Positions 42,075-52,405 of a stretch of 64,000 bases of DNA are shown piece after piece. A program made the position numbers and the translations under genes. Source of the stretch: Tateyamaria sp. Alg231-49 (GTDB taxonomy: Bacteria; Pseudomonadota; Alphaproteobacteria; Rhodobacterales; Rhodobacteraceae); NCBI RefSeq assembly GCF_900143535.1, contig NZ_FRFA01000002.1, positions 248,001-312,000 of the forward strand. The letters run 5' to 3'. Every line of letters begins with the position of its first letter. Positions within the stretch are counted from its first letter, which is position 1. Below the pieces are notes generated by a model, which searched no databases, had not been told where the DNA came from, and worked only from the letters and a program-made list of their open reading frames with translations.

Positions 42075-43199
42075 ATGGCACGGATCAAACTAGGTATGGT
42101 GGGCGGCGGAAATGACGCCTTTATCGGGGGCGTGCATCGCATTGCGTCCCGCATAGATGATCGGTTTGAACTGGTTGCCGGTGCTCTGTCCTCGACCCCG
42201 GAAAAGGCACAGGCCTCAGGTGAGGCGCTGGGCCTGCCGCGCATCTATGACGATTTCAAAGCGATGGCGATCCGCGAGGCCCGGCTCAAGGATGGAATCG
42301 AGGCCGTGTCCATCGTGACCCCGAACCACGTGCATTTTGCGGCAGCGCGCGAGTTTCTGAAGCGCGGCATTCATGTGATTTGCGACAAGCCGCTGACGTC
42401 GACTTTGGCGGACGCCAAGAAACTGGTGAAGGCGGCGGAAAGCTCGGATGCGTTGTTTGTGCTGACCCACAACTATACGGGCTACCCGATGGTGCGGCAG
42501 GCCAAGGCCATGGTTGATGCAGGTGAGATTGGTACCATTCGCGTCGTGCAGGTCGAATATCCGCAGGACTGGCTGACGCAGGACGAGACCTTCAAGCAGG
42601 CCGAATGGCGCACCGACCCGGCGCGCTCGGGCGCGGGCGGATCGACAGGGGATATCGGGACCCATGCTCACAATCTGGCGTGCTTCATCACTGGCTTAGA
42701 GGTCGAGAGTCTTGCTGCTGATCTGGATGCGTTTGTTCTGGGCCGTCAGGTAGATGACAACGGCCATGTGATGCTGCGGTTCAAAGGCGGAGCAAAGGGG
42801 ATGCTTTGGTGTTCACAAGTCGCGCCAGGCAACGAGAACGCTTTGCGCGTCCGGGTGTATGGGGACAAAGGCGGCCTTGAATGGGCGCAAGAAGATCCGA
42901 ATTACCTGTGGCACACGCCGTTCGGAGAGCCCACGCGCAAGATCACCCGAAATGGGGCAGGGGCCGGCGATGCCGCAGCCCGGATGAGCCGAATACCACC
43001 CGGTCACCCCGAGGGGTATCTGGAAGGCTTTGCCAATATCTATTCCGAGGCGGCAGATGCGATTGAGGCGCATCGATCGGGCACACCGGTGGCGGCGGAT
43101 GTGATGTATCCAACCATTCAGGATGGGTTACGCGGAGTGCAGTTCATCGACGCTTGTGTGCGGTCTTCTGCACGCAATGCGGCGTGGGTGTCGTTGTAA
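42075..43199 (+). CDS. Gfo/Idh/MocA-family NAD(P)-dependent dehydrogenase
   Basis: A 374-aa sugar oxidoreductase. The Rossmann start is LGMVGGGNDAFIGGVHRIA. The catalytic Lys lies in the family motif HVICDKPLTSTL. The substrate site includes HNYTGYPMVRQAK and the conserved GDIGTHAHNLACFITG, whose Asp and His act in catalysis. The GGGNDAFIGxVHR start is shared with levoglucosan-dehydrogenase-like and other 3-dehydrogenase-type members. It closes the operon. The sequence does not fix the substrate. Confidence 0.9.
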   Translation: MARIKLGMVGGGNDAFIGGVHRIASRIDDRFELVAGALSSTPEKAQASGEALGLPRIYDDFKAMAIREARLKDGIEAVSIVTPNHVHFAAAREFLKRGIHVICDKPLTSTLADAKKLVKAAESSDALFVLTHNYTGYPMVRQAKAMVDAGEIGTIRVVQVEYPQDWLTQDETFKQAEWRTDPARSGAGGSTGDIGTHAHNLACFITGLEVESLAADLDAFVLGRQVDDNGHVMLRFKGGAKGMLWCSQVAPGNENALRVRVYGDKGGLEWAQEDPNYLWHTPFGEPTRKITRNGAGAGDAAARMSRIPPGHPEGYLEGFANIYSEAADAIEAHRSGTPVAADVMYPTIQDGLRGVQFIDACVRSSARNAAWVSL

Positions 43200-43294
43200 C
43201 GGCACGCACATACACGATGAGCTTGGAAGAAGCCTGCTTTGTCTCCAAAAGCAGACTTTGCGCCACCTCGCCGTTCTGCGGCCCAAAGCTCTTG

Positions 43295-44365
43295 TCAGAC
43301 AGCGTTCGGGAGTAGCTTGTCTACTTCTGGTCGATAGGGGGCCGCTCCATCGGGTAATGAAGGAACAATCACGGCATCCTCATTCTTAAGTTGGCGCCAC
43401 AGAACGGGCAGCAATCTGCGAAATGCCGCGTAAATTGAGGGGTCGGCAGCAGGAAGGTCCTGCTCAATCAACCTACGCAATTTGGGCAGATTGTAGTACG
43501 GAACCATCGTGAACATGTGATGTTCCACGTGATAGTTCATGTTTAAGTAAATGAAGCGGCTAATCGGGTTCATCATCACAGTGCGCGTGTTTAGGCGATG
43601 GTCCGTGACGTTTTCGGCGAGGCCGAGGTGCTGGAGCAGCCCAGTCAGAACATGGTGCCAAGCCCCGTAAAGCCGCGGTAACCCGATCAGCATCAATGGA
43701 AGAACAGACCACTGCCAAATCGAGATGGCAAAGGTACACAGATAGATCAGCAACCAAATCCGCGCAGTTCGAATTACACGGCCGTGATCTTTGTCGCGGA
43801 CATATGTGGCCTCTTCGGGGTGAATGCGCCCGTTGGCGTGTAAAAGCATCCGACCCATTGCCAAATAGACGTCGCGCACCCCAATAAACATCAAAGCAAT
43901 CCGAACCAAATCCGGTGGCCGCATGACGACAATCTCTGGATCGCGGCCCACAACGATTGTGTCTGTGTGATGCCGGACATGGCTCGCCCGCCAGATCTCT
44001 GGATTGCGCATGATCATGAAGCTGGCAATCTGATAGACAACCTCATTCATCCATGGCGTCTCGAATGCTGTTTTATGACCGCATTCATGCCACCGTGAAT
44101 CTGCCGCTGACCCGTAAAGCACCCCGTAGGCCAACCAAAACGGTGCGCACCACCACGTGGGCCAAAGTAACAGGGCTATCCCGGAAAAAACGCACATCAA
44201 ACCCAGCCAAATAAACGTATCGCGCAGCGCGATCGCATCAGACTTTTTCATCAGCTTTCGGATTTCGGCAGGTTCAATGCTTGGCCGGAACCAATTTGGA
44301 TTTGCTATCTTGGCTTCAACAGCTCGATGCGCCTCAGCGCCAACAAGTGAGTAATCCTTAGGCAT
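43295..44365 (-). CDS. Membrane fatty acid desaturase / hydroxylase family
   Basis: A 356-aa di-iron membrane enzyme with three histidine boxes: HECGHKTAF, HVRHHTD and NYHVEHHMF. Four or more membrane helices are visible (WLGLMCVFSGIALLLWP, FWLAYGVLYGSAA, IWLLIYLCTFAISIWQW). It introduces double bonds or hydroxyls into acyl chains, or acts on alkyl or carotenoid-type substrates; box spacing fits the fatty acid desaturase group. It stands alone on the minus strand, convergent with the sugar operon. Confidence 0.9.
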   Translation of the reverse strand: MPKDYSLVGAEAHRAVEAKIANPNWFRPSIEPAEIRKLMKKSDAIALRDTFIWLGLMCVFSGIALLLWPTWWCAPFWLAYGVLYGSAADSRWHECGHKTAFETPWMNEVVYQIASFMIMRNPEIWRASHVRHHTDTIVVGRDPEIVVMRPPDLVRIALMFIGVRDVYLAMGRMLLHANGRIHPEEATYVRDKDHGRVIRTARIWLLIYLCTFAISIWQWSVLPLMLIGLPRLYGAWHHVLTGLLQHLGLAENVTDHRLNTRTVMMNPISRFIYLNMNYHVEHHMFTMVPYYNLPKLRRLIEQDLPAADPSIYAAFRRLLPVLWRQLKNEDAVIVPSLPDGAAPYRPEVDKLLPNAV

Positions 44366-44463
44366 TCAAGACGATAGGGTGCGCATGTTTGTCAGTCAAC
44401 AAGGACTGGGAGCAGCCGCAAAATCCGTCCATTTCAGATTTTTTTCAGCTACACGCGCGCAAC

Positions 44464-44496
44464 AAAAAAGGCCCCGCACACGACGGGGCCTTTTGT
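44464..44496 (-). terminator. Strong terminator of the purine operon
   Basis: AAAAGGCCCCG (44466-44476) pairs with CGGGGCCTTTT (44484-44494), giving an A/T-flanked stem that can work in both directions. It lies 23 bp past the last gene of the minus-strand purine operon. Confidence 0.88.
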
Positions 44497-44516
44497 TTGT
44501 TCATCAGCGATGCCGC

Positions 44517-45599
44517 TTACTGCGGAATTTCGCCTTCGATGCCTTCGACATAAAAGTTCATGCCAGCCAATGTGCCGTCATCCGCTGTCTCGCCTTCGGC
44601 GAGCCAAGGAGTGCCATCTTGCTTGTTCAGCGGGCCGGTGAAGGCGTGATAGGATCCGTCACCCAGCGCGGCCTTCATTGCCAGTGCTTCGGCTTTGACG
44701 TCCGCTGGGACGCGGTCGCTGATTTCGCCGATGCCAACCATGCCTGGGCCGATGCCGTCCCATGTGTCCTTTTGTTCCCATGTGCCGTCCATCACAGCTT
44801 TGGTGCGGGCGATGTAGTAAGGCGCCCAGTCATCGATGATCGAGGAGACGCGTGGGAATGGCGCATACTGGCCCATGTCGGAAGCCTGGCCAAAGGTGAC
44901 CACGTTGCCCGCTTCTTGGGCTGCGGCCTGAGGTGCGGTTGAGTCTGTGTGTTGCAGAACAACGTCTGCGCCCTGTTCGATCAGAACCTTAGCAGCGTCT
45001 GCTTCTTTGGCCGGGTCGAACCATGTGTAGACCCAGATCACTTTGAATTCGACATCAGGGTTCACGCGCGATGCGTGGATATAGGCCGAGTTGATGCCCC
45101 GGATTACTTCGGGGATCGGGAAGGAGCCGATGTAACCGATGATGTTGCTTTCGGTCATGTTGCCGGCGATGTGGCCCTGAATGGCGCGCCCTTCATAAAA
45201 GCGGGCCGAGTAGGTCGACACGTTTGGATGCAGGCGTTTGTAGCCTGTGGCGTGCTCGAATTTAACATCCGGGAACTTGGCCGCAACGTTGTTGGTCGGG
45301 TCCATGTAGCCAAAGGATGTGGTAAAGATCAGGTCCGCCCCGTCCAACGCCATCTGCGTCATTACACGCTCTGAGTCAGGGCCTTCGGCCACGTTCTCGA
45401 CATAGACGGTTTCAACGGCATCGCCGAATTCCGCTTCGACCGCGAGACGGCCCTTGTCGTGCTCGTAGGTCCAGCCGCCGTCGCCGATTGGGCCAACGTA
45501 GACGAAACCGACTTTGGTCTTTTCGTGACCGTCAGCGATGGCGCCGCCGGCAAAGCCAAGCGCAAGTGCCGCACTGGCCATCAGTGTGGTGAATTTCAT
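44517..45599 (-). CDS. BMP-family ABC transporter substrate-binding protein (purine/nucleoside type)
   Basis: A 360-aa periplasmic binding protein of the Bmp/PnrA family. The signal peptide MKFTTLMASAALALGFAGGAIA is followed by KVGFVYVGPIGDGGWTYEHDKG, a family hallmark, and ATGYKRLHPNVSTYSARFYE. PnrA relatives bind purine nucleosides. Here the gene ends an operon that starts with xanthine dehydrogenase, so a purine base or nucleoside ligand is very likely. The terminator at 44464-44496 follows. Confidence 0.9.
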   Translation of the reverse strand: MKFTTLMASAALALGFAGGAIADGHEKTKVGFVYVGPIGDGGWTYEHDKGRLAVEAEFGDAVETVYVENVAEGPDSERVMTQMALDGADLIFTTSFGYMDPTNNVAAKFPDVKFEHATGYKRLHPNVSTYSARFYEGRAIQGHIAGNMTESNIIGYIGSFPIPEVIRGINSAYIHASRVNPDVEFKVIWVYTWFDPAKEADAAKVLIEQGADVVLQHTDSTAPQAAAQEAGNVVTFGQASDMGQYAPFPRVSSIIDDWAPYYIARTKAVMDGTWEQKDTWDGIGPGMVGIGEISDRVPADVKAEALAMKAALGDGSYHAFTGPLNKQDGTPWLAEGETADDGTLAGMNFYVEGIEGEIPQ

Positions 45600-45629
45600 G
45601 AGTGGATTACCCCCTAGTTTATGCGCCTC

Positions 45630-46550
45630 TTATCCCGAGGCGTGGAATGTACGGCCCAGTGACCCGGGCGCGCGTGATTTGTCGCTGGATAGAATCACCA
45701 ATACGATGATCGTCACGATGTAAGGGGACATTGCCAAATACTCGACCGGAATGGCAACGCCCGCGCCTTGAAGGTTTAGCTGCAACTGAGTGATTCCGCC
45801 AAAAAGATAGGCACCGAGCAAAACCCGCCACGGTTTCCACGAGGCGAATACCACCAGTGCGAGTGCGATCCACCCCACGCCCGCTGTCATCCCTTCGGTC
45901 CACTGAGGCACGCGGATGAGCGAGATATAGGCCCCGCCAAGTCCTGCGCAGGCTCCACCGAAAAAGATTGCCGCGGTGCGGATGCGTTTGACCTTGTAAC
46001 CAAGCGCGTGCGCGGCGTCGTGGTTTTCGCCCACTGCGCGCAAGACCAGACCGACGCGGGTGAATTTCAGCGTCGCCCATGTGGCAGCAACGATGGCAAG
46101 GCCGAGGTAGACGATCATGTCGTGGCCAAAGACGATTGGGCCGATCACCGGGATATCTGCCAAAGGCCCAAGCGGTGTCGCCTCGGTCCGGGGCGGTTTG
46201 ATCCCCACATAGGACTGGCCCATGAGGGCCGACAGACCCAGCCCGAAAAGGGTGAGCGCAAGCCCGGAAGCAACCTGATTGGCCAGCGCCACTTGGGTGA
46301 GGAAGGCAAAGAGTAGGCTGAGCACCGCGCCTCCCACAGCTGCGGCGATAAAGCCGACCGTTGGTGAACCTGTGTTGACGGTGATGATAAATCCGCACAC
46401 CGCGCCCGTGATCATCATCCCCTCAACCCCGAGGTTCAGCACACCCGCACGTTCGACAACAAGTTCGCCGATGGCGGCAAGCAGGATAGGGGTGGACGCC
46501 GCGATCATGGCCGCGATGAGAAGAATTGGGTTGATGGCTGAAAGGTCCAT
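45630..46550 (-). CDS. ABC transporter permease (nucleoside/purine type) 2
   Basis: A 306-aa BPD_transp_2 permease with about eight membrane helices. Typical features are AAMIAASTPILLAAIGELVV, RAGVLNLGVEGMMITGAVCG and the ATPase-contact region RAVGENHDAAHALGYKVKRI. It overlaps the other permease by one base (TAATG) and precedes the binding-protein gene by 30 bp. Confidence 0.9.
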   Translation of the reverse strand: MDLSAINPILLIAAMIAASTPILLAAIGELVVERAGVLNLGVEGMMITGAVCGFIITVNTGSPTVGFIAAAVGGAVLSLLFAFLTQVALANQVASGLALTLFGLGLSALMGQSYVGIKPPRTEATPLGPLADIPVIGPIVFGHDMIVYLGLAIVAATWATLKFTRVGLVLRAVGENHDAAHALGYKVKRIRTAAIFFGGACAGLGGAYISLIRVPQWTEGMTAGVGWIALALVVFASWKPWRVLLGAYLFGGITQLQLNLQGAGVAIPVEYLAMSPYIVTIIVLVILSSDKSRAPGSLGRTFHASG

Positions 46551-47632
46551 TATGCCACTTCTCCTGTTCCGAACCGCACGCGGTAATTGGTCAAAACATC
46601 CAAAGCGAGCAGGAAAAACAGAAGCATGCCCTGAAACACTTGAATGGCAGCAGCCGGGAGGCCCAACTGTGACTGCGCAATATCCCCACCGATATAGGTC
46701 AGCGCCATGAGCAAACCCGCCGCCACAATCCCTAACGGGTTGAGCCGCCCGAGGAAGGCCACGATGATTGCCGTGAACCCATAGCCCACATTGAAATCAA
46801 TGCTGATCTGCCCTGAGGGCCCCGCCACTTCAAACATGCCCGCAAGGCCCGCGAGCAGGCCCGACATGCCGAGGCAAAACAGGATCAGTCGCGCAGGGTT
46901 CACACCGCCAAACTTGGCGGCGCGTGGCGCTTCGCCGGTCACACGGATGGCGAACCCAAGACGGTGACGTGTGAGTAAGACGTAAGAAAAAATCACTGCA
47001 ATCAGGGCGGCGACGACCCCCCAGTGCATTCCAGTGTTCGTGATTATCTCTGCATTATGCGCGGATGGGTATTGCTGCAGGTTCCGTGATCCCGGAAAGC
47101 CGAACCCTTCGGGGTTTTTCAACAATCCCAACGACATGGAGGCCAAGAGCTGCTCGGCCACGTAGACAAGCATCAGGCTGACTAAGATTTCATTGGTCCC
47201 AAATCGCACCTTGAGAAAGCCGGGGATCAGCGCCCATAGGCAACCGCCCAACGCACCGGCCAGAATCATCAGCGGGAAGATGAAAATGCTCTCTGTCGGG
47301 TAAAACGCCAGACCCGCGCCAGCGCCGCAAATGGCTCCGACGATGTATTGGCCCTCAGCCCCGATGTTCCAGATTCCTGCTTTGAACCCCAGTGCAAGAC
47401 CAATGGCGATCAGCACCAGAGGCGCTCCTTTGATCAGCAATTGTGGGCGGTAGAAAAAAGAGAACTCGCCAAAGAGTGGTTCCCAGAAAATAGTCAGAAT
47501 GGCCTCGATCGGGTCCTTGCCGAGTGCTGCGAACAAGGCTCCTCCAAAGATCATCGTCGCCACAACGGCCAAGAGCGGCGTGGCCCATGACATCGTCGCG
47601 GACGGCTGTGGCCGTTTCTCAAGCCGGATCAC
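46550..47632 (-). CDS. ABC transporter permease (nucleoside/purine type) 1
   Basis: A 360-aa BPD_transp_2 permease. Features are LVLIAIGLALGFKAGIWNIG, AEGQYIVGAICGAGAGL, and the coupling helix GEAPRAAKFGGVNPARLI. Like other nucleoside permeases of this class it is longer than its partner. It lies 57 bp after the ATPase gene. Confidence 0.9.
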   Translation of the reverse strand: MIRLEKRPQPSATMSWATPLLAVVATMIFGGALFAALGKDPIEAILTIFWEPLFGEFSFFYRPQLLIKGAPLVLIAIGLALGFKAGIWNIGAEGQYIVGAICGAGAGLAFYPTESIFIFPLMILAGALGGCLWALIPGFLKVRFGTNEILVSLMLVYVAEQLLASMSLGLLKNPEGFGFPGSRNLQQYPSAHNAEIITNTGMHWGVVAALIAVIFSYVLLTRHRLGFAIRVTGEAPRAAKFGGVNPARLILFCLGMSGLLAGLAGMFEVAGPSGQISIDFNVGYGFTAIIVAFLGRLNPLGIVAAGLLMALTYIGGDIAQSQLGLPAAAIQVFQGMLLFFLLALDVLTNYRVRFGTGEVA

Positions 47633-47689
47633 GTGTGCATCCCTCGCTTCATCTTGCCAGATACACTCCGCCCAGAGGCTCCTGAATGA

Positions 47690-49207
47690 TCACACATGCG
47701 CCACCTCCATTCCATGCGCGCCACCCAGCATCAGTCCGATCTGCTCCACATCCAGACCGGCTGTTGGCACTGGCGCACTCAGTCGCCCTTCGTTCAGAGC
47801 CGCAAAACGGTCCGAAATTTCCATCAACTCATCCAGATCCTGGGAAATGATTACAAGGGCAGTGCCACCCGCCGCCAAATCAAGCAAAGCTTGCCGGATG
47901 GATGCGGCGGCTGCGGCATCCACGCCCCACGTGGGTTGGTTCACCACCAGCACTTCGGGGCGTTGCAACACCTCGCGCCCAATCACGAACTTCTGCAAGT
48001 TGCCCCCCGACAGGGACCGAGCCGCATTGTGCGGTCCCGGGGTCCGTACATCAAAGTCGGCGATGATCCGTTCGGCAAAATCGCGTGCACGTGCCCAGTT
48101 GAGCATTCCGCCCTTCGACAGTTTCTCACGCGCCATACCCGTGAGCATGGCGTTTTCTGTCAGCGACATATCCGGGGCTGCGGCGTGGCCCAAACGCTCT
48201 TCCGGCGCGGCCAGCACACCAAGCCCACGCCGTTCTTCGGGGCCTATGCCAGACAGATCGCGCCCCTGAAATTGGACCATCCCGGGGATACACGGCAATT
48301 CACCAGACAGAACGCCCAACAATTCGTCCTGACCGTTCCCGGCCACACCACCAATGCCCAGCACCTCACCGGCCTGCACCTCAAACGAGATATCTTTCAG
48401 CGCCATCCCAAAAGCGGACGGAGACGCCGCGGACAATCCCGTGACGGACAGCATCACATCCCCGGTCGCATGGGCCGCCCCTTTGGGTGTGGCCAGTGTA
48501 CTGCCCACCATCAGCTCGGCCATTTCGCGAGCCGAGGTGTCACGTGGCACACAGGTGCCAACATTTTTGCCGCCCCGCAGTATCGTGGCCGCATCGCACA
48601 GTGCGCGGATTTCTTCGAGTTTGTGCGAGATGTAAAGGATCGCAGTGCCTTCTGCCTTTAGCTTGCGCAGGGTCTCGAACAGGATGTCCACCTCTTGCGG
48701 TGTCAGCACGCTGGTCGGTTCGTCCATAATCAGCAACTTAGGATCTTGCAGCAAACAGCGAATGATTTCAACGCGCTGGCGTTCACCTGCGGACAAATCA
48801 CCCACTGTGCGATCCGGCGACAGGGGCAAGCCATAGTTCTCGGACACTTCACTGATGCGGCTGGCCAACGTGGCCATGGGTGGCGGAGCCTCCATGCCTA
48901 AGGCGATGTTTTCGGCGACGCTGAGCGCGTCAAAAAGCGAGAAATGCTGGAACACCATGCCAACGCCCGCCGCGCGCGCGGCCCGAGGGTCGACGGGGGC
49001 AAAGTCATCGCCGTGCATCTTCATCAATCCGCTGTCGGGCTTGACCAGCCCGTAGATCATCTTGACCAGAGTCGACTTCCCGGCACCATTTTCCCCCAAA
49101 AGGGCGTGGATTTCGCCAACACCGATTTCAAAGGATACGGTGTCGTTTGCAACGACCCCCGGGTAGGCTTTGGTCAGGCCTGAAAGTGACAAAAGGGGTG
49201 TTGTCAT
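47690..49207 (-). CDS. ABC transporter double ATPase (nucleoside/purine type)
   Basis: A 505-aa protein with two fused ATPase domains. The first has Walker A GENGAGKSTLVKMIYG, signature LSAGERQRVEIIR and Walker B LLIMDEPTSVLT. The second has the degenerate GGVAGNGQDELLG in place of Walker A and signature LSGGNLQKFVIGR, as is normal for RbsA/YufO-type proteins, so only one site should be catalytic. It overlaps xdhC by ATGA, which ties the transporter to xanthine dehydrogenase. Confidence 0.92.
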   Translation of the reverse strand: MTTPLLSLSGLTKAYPGVVANDTVSFEIGVGEIHALLGENGAGKSTLVKMIYGLVKPDSGLMKMHGDDFAPVDPRAARAAGVGMVFQHFSLFDALSVAENIALGMEAPPPMATLASRISEVSENYGLPLSPDRTVGDLSAGERQRVEIIRCLLQDPKLLIMDEPTSVLTPQEVDILFETLRKLKAEGTAILYISHKLEEIRALCDAATILRGGKNVGTCVPRDTSAREMAELMVGSTLATPKGAAHATGDVMLSVTGLSAASPSAFGMALKDISFEVQAGEVLGIGGVAGNGQDELLGVLSGELPCIPGMVQFQGRDLSGIGPEERRGLGVLAAPEERLGHAAAPDMSLTENAMLTGMAREKLSKGGMLNWARARDFAERIIADFDVRTPGPHNAARSLSGGNLQKFVIGREVLQRPEVLVVNQPTWGVDAAAAASIRQALLDLAAGGTALVIISQDLDELMEISDRFAALNEGRLSAPVPTAGLDVEQIGLMLGGAHGMEVAHV

Positions 49208-50127
49208 GCGCGCACCTCCGCCCGGTATTGGGACTGTTTGCGCCTCATCAGTAGCTGATGGGCAACCCCAATCGCAATCATATGTGGCTGTTTGCCCAAA
49301 GCAGGATCGCCGATTGGGCAGGTAATGCGCGCAATTTGCTCAGACGTATGGCCCAATGCAGACAGCCGTTTGCGAAAGCGGGCCCACTTGGTGGCTGATC
49401 CGATCAACCCGACAGAGGCGAAATCGCGTTGTAGCAGTGCATGGCACAGGCCCAGATCAAGGTCATGGGAATAGGTCAGGATCAAATGATCGGCGTCAGT
49501 CGCTGCATGAGGCACCAAAAGCAAAGGGTCTTGCGCAGGCACCGCGGTGACACCAGACGGCACCGTACTCGGAAAGCGATCCGCCGCGGTATCAACCCAC
49601 GTCAGAGTGATCCCGGGCACAGGGTGCAAAACATCAACAAGGGCGCGCCCGACATGGCCCGCGCCCCAAATCCAAAGAGGTTGGTCCGGCGGGCGCACCC
49701 CCTCGATCAACCACCCATCGATGCGTTGGGCGTTTGGCATCTGCCCCTGATTGCGCGCGATTTTCAGAACCCGTTTGACGGACATGGGCATTGGTTCTGG
49801 CCCACGGGCGATCACGTCTTCGGGCAAGGCCCGGGCGCGTTCCAGATCAAACACTTCGCTGATCACCTCGACCGCGCCGCCACAGCATTGTCCCAGATCG
49901 GGACCAAGGGCATGGCGGCTTGAAGTATCACTGGTCAGCCCACGGGCGGCCTGCGCCAGTTCATATTCCAGCGCGCCGCCTCCGATGGTGCCGGACTGGC
50001 CATTGGCCCAGACGCACATGGATGCCCCGACTTCGCGCGGGGTTGATCCGTGAACAGCAGCGACGACGACGCGCACCACAGTCCCATGAGCCACACAGGC
50101 CGCGATCAGGGCGTCGCGGTCAAGCAT
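49204..50127 (-). CDS. xdhC: Xanthine dehydrogenase accessory protein XdhC
   Basis: A 307-aa XdhC/CoxI protein that binds the molybdenum cofactor, helps its sulfuration and inserts it into XdhB. The N-terminal domain has HGSTPREVGASMCVW and GTIGGGALEYEL. The C-terminal Rossmann domain has IWGAGHVGRALVDVL. ATG 50127 is chosen, so that it overlaps the end of xdhB by 8 bp; the longer frame to 50217 lies within xdhB. Confidence 0.92.
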   Translation of the reverse strand: MLDRDALIAACVAHGTVVRVVVAAVHGSTPREVGASMCVWANGQSGTIGGGALEYELAQAARGLTSDTSSRHALGPDLGQCCGGAVEVISEVFDLERARALPEDVIARGPEPMPMSVKRVLKIARNQGQMPNAQRIDGWLIEGVRPPDQPLWIWGAGHVGRALVDVLHPVPGITLTWVDTAADRFPSTVPSGVTAVPAQDPLLLVPHAATDADHLILTYSHDLDLGLCHALLQRDFASVGLIGSATKWARFRKRLSALGHTSEQIARITCPIGDPALGKQPHMIAIGVAHQLLMRRKQSQYRAEVRA

Positions 50128-52405
50128 CCTGAGCCTTGTGGACAGAGGCGAGTACGCTTTCGGCGGTCGCGGGAGCGTGCAGGTCGGGATAGTTGGGGCC
50201 ACAGGCGGACACCGCATCGCTCAGCGCCAGAAGGGCCGAGATGCCCAGCATCAGGGGCGGCTCCCCCACCGCTTTGGATTTGTAGATGGTATCAGCGCGG
50301 TTCTCTCCGTCCCACAGGGAGACGTTGAAAATGTCAGGGCGGTCGCCACAGGCAGGGATTTTGTATGTGGAGGGCGCATGGGTGCGCAGCCTGCCCGCGT
50401 CGTCCCAAACCAGTTCTTCGGTCGTCAACCACCCGGCCCCCTGAACGTATCCGCCCTCAACCTGCCCGATATCGAGTGCCGGGTTAAGGGACGCACCTGC
50501 ATCATGCAGGACATCTGCGCGCAGAATGCGGTTTTCGCCGGTCAGAGTGTCCACAACCACTTCGGTTACTGCTGCCCCGTAGGCAAAGTAGAAAAACGGG
50601 CGGCCATGGCCTTTGATCCGGTCCCATTGGATGTCCGGGGTTTTATAAAATCCTGTGGCTGACAGACTGATGCGCGCCTGATGCGCCATCGCGGCGACCT
50701 CGGCAAAACTGTAATCTGCCTCGCCCGCTTGAACCCTGCCTTCGGCAAAGACCACGGCATCGGGGTGGCACTGATGCAGTTGGGCCAAGTGCTCGGCCAT
50801 ACGGTCACGCAAGGTGTCGCAGGCGGCCTTGACGGCCATGCCGTTCAGATCACTGCCAGACGATGCCGCTGTCGCTGATGTGTTGGGCACTTTGGCGGTG
50901 TCAGTGGCGGTGATCTTGATCGCATCCAATGCAACGCCAAACCGGCTGGCGGCCACCTGGGCGATCTTTTGGAACAGGCCCTGTCCCATTTCGGTGCCGC
51001 CATGGTTCAGATGGATCGATCCGTCGGAATAGACATGTACCAACGCACCCGCCTGATTGAGGTGGGTCAGGGTAAAGCTGATCCCGAACTTGACCGGGGT
51101 CAGCGCGATCCCTTTTTTCAGCACCGGGTTGGCGGCGTTCCACTCTGCGACGGCGGCCCGGCGGGCATCATAGTCAGACGTCTTGGCCAATTGCGCGACC
51201 AGATCATCAAGGATGAAATCCTCAACCGGCTGTCCATAGGGCGTTGTCTGGATTTCTTGACCAGAGGAGGCATAGAAGTTTCTTTGGCGGACCACCAAGG
51301 GGTCAAGCCCCAGTTCGGCTGCCACATGATCCACGATCCGCTCCATCCCCAACATGCCTTGCGGCCCGCCAAAGCCGCGAAAGGCGGTCGCACTTTGGGT
51401 GTTGGTGCGCAAACGGTGGCTTTCGATCCGAATGTTGGGCAGCCAATAGCCATTGTCGGCATGTAGCATTGCGCGGTCTGCCACGGGCAAGGACAGGTCC
51501 AGCGCCCAGCCACACCGGGTGTACTGGCGCACGTCCAACGCCGTTATGTGGCCTTCTTCATCGAAACCGATGTCGTAGTCGATGCGGAAATCATGCCGCT
51601 TGCCAGTGATGATCATATCGTCATCCCGGTCGTATCGCATTTTGCAGGGTTGGCCCGTCAGACGCACAGCGACGGCGCAGGCGACGGCCAGCGCGTTGCC
51701 CTGACTTTCCTTACCGCCAAATCCACCACCCATCCGCCGGGTTTCGACCCGAACCGCATGCATCGGCTGGCCGATGGCCTCGGCCACCTTGTGCTGGATT
51801 TCGGTTGGGTGCTGGGTGGAAGAGATCACATGCATGTCCCCATTTTCACCCGGCTGCACAAGGGCAGCCTGCCCTTCGAGGTAAAAGTGTTCCTGACCCC
51901 CAATATCCAAAGACCCGCTGAGGGTGTTTTCGGCGGCGTCCAGAGCGCTTGCCGCGTCTCCTTGCGCATAAATGCGCGGGCCGTCCTCGAACCGCGCATT
52001 GGCGGCCAATGCATCCTCAATGGTGAAAACGGGCTTTGTTTCGGTGATGTCGATCTTGCCTAGACGGGCGGCGAAACGGGCCTGCAAATGTGTTTCGGCG
52101 ATCACCAGAAACACAGGCTGGCCCACGTAGTGCACAGCGTCCGTCGCCAGCAGCGGCTCGTCGTGAGCCGACGGAGAGACGTCGTTGTCAAAGGGCAAAT
52201 CGGGTGCTGTCAACACTGCGACAACACCGGGCGCTGCACGAACGGCATCGAGGTCCATGTTGTTCAGAGTGCCGCAGGCTGCGGTGCTCATCCCAAAGGC
52301 AAGGTGCAAGGTGCCGGCGGGCGTCGGGATATCATCTACATAGCGTGCAGCACCTGTCACATGCAGGTGGGCGGCGTCATGGGGCAGGGGTTTGGCGACG
52401 CTCAT
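50120..52405 (-). CDS. xdhB: Xanthine dehydrogenase, molybdopterin-binding subunit
   Basis: A 761-aa large subunit carrying the molybdenum site that hydroxylates hypoxanthine and xanthine to urate. Motifs are [32 protein letters not shown] with the substrate-binding Arg, [13 protein letters not shown] and the C-terminal [10 protein letters not shown], whose Glu (about residue 715) is the catalytic base in xanthine dehydrogenases. All are intact. It overlaps xdhA by ATGA. Confidence 0.95.
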   Translation of the reverse strand: MSVAKPLPHDAAHLHVTGAARYVDDIPTPAGTLHLAFGMSTAACGTLNNMDLDAVRAAPGVVAVLTAPDLPFDNDVSPSAHDEPLLATDAVHYVGQPVFLVIAETHLQARFAARLGKIDITETKPVFTIEDALAANARFEDGPRIYAQGDAASALDAAENTLSGSLDIGGQEHFYLEGQAALVQPGENGDMHVISSTQHPTEIQHKVAEAIGQPMHAVRVETRRMGGGFGGKESQGNALAVACAVAVRLTGQPCKMRYDRDDDMIITGKRHDFRIDYDIGFDEEGHITALDVRQYTRCGWALDLSLPVADRAMLHADNGYWLPNIRIESHRLRTNTQSATAFRGFGGPQGMLGMERIVDHVAAELGLDPLVVRQRNFYASSGQEIQTTPYGQPVEDFILDDLVAQLAKTSDYDARRAAVAEWNAANPVLKKGIALTPVKFGISFTLTHLNQAGALVHVYSDGSIHLNHGGTEMGQGLFQKIAQVAASRFGVALDAIKITATDTAKVPNTSATAASSGSDLNGMAVKAACDTLRDRMAEHLAQLHQCHPDAVVFAEGRVQAGEADYSFAEVAAMAHQARISLSATGFYKTPDIQWDRIKGHGRPFFYFAYGAAVTEVVVDTLTGENRILRADVLHDAGASLNPALDIGQVEGGYVQGAGWLTTEELVWDDAGRLRTHAPSTYKIPACGDRPDIFNVSLWDGENRADTIYKSKAVGEPPLMLGISALLALSDAVSACGPNYPDLHAPATAESVLASVHKAQDA

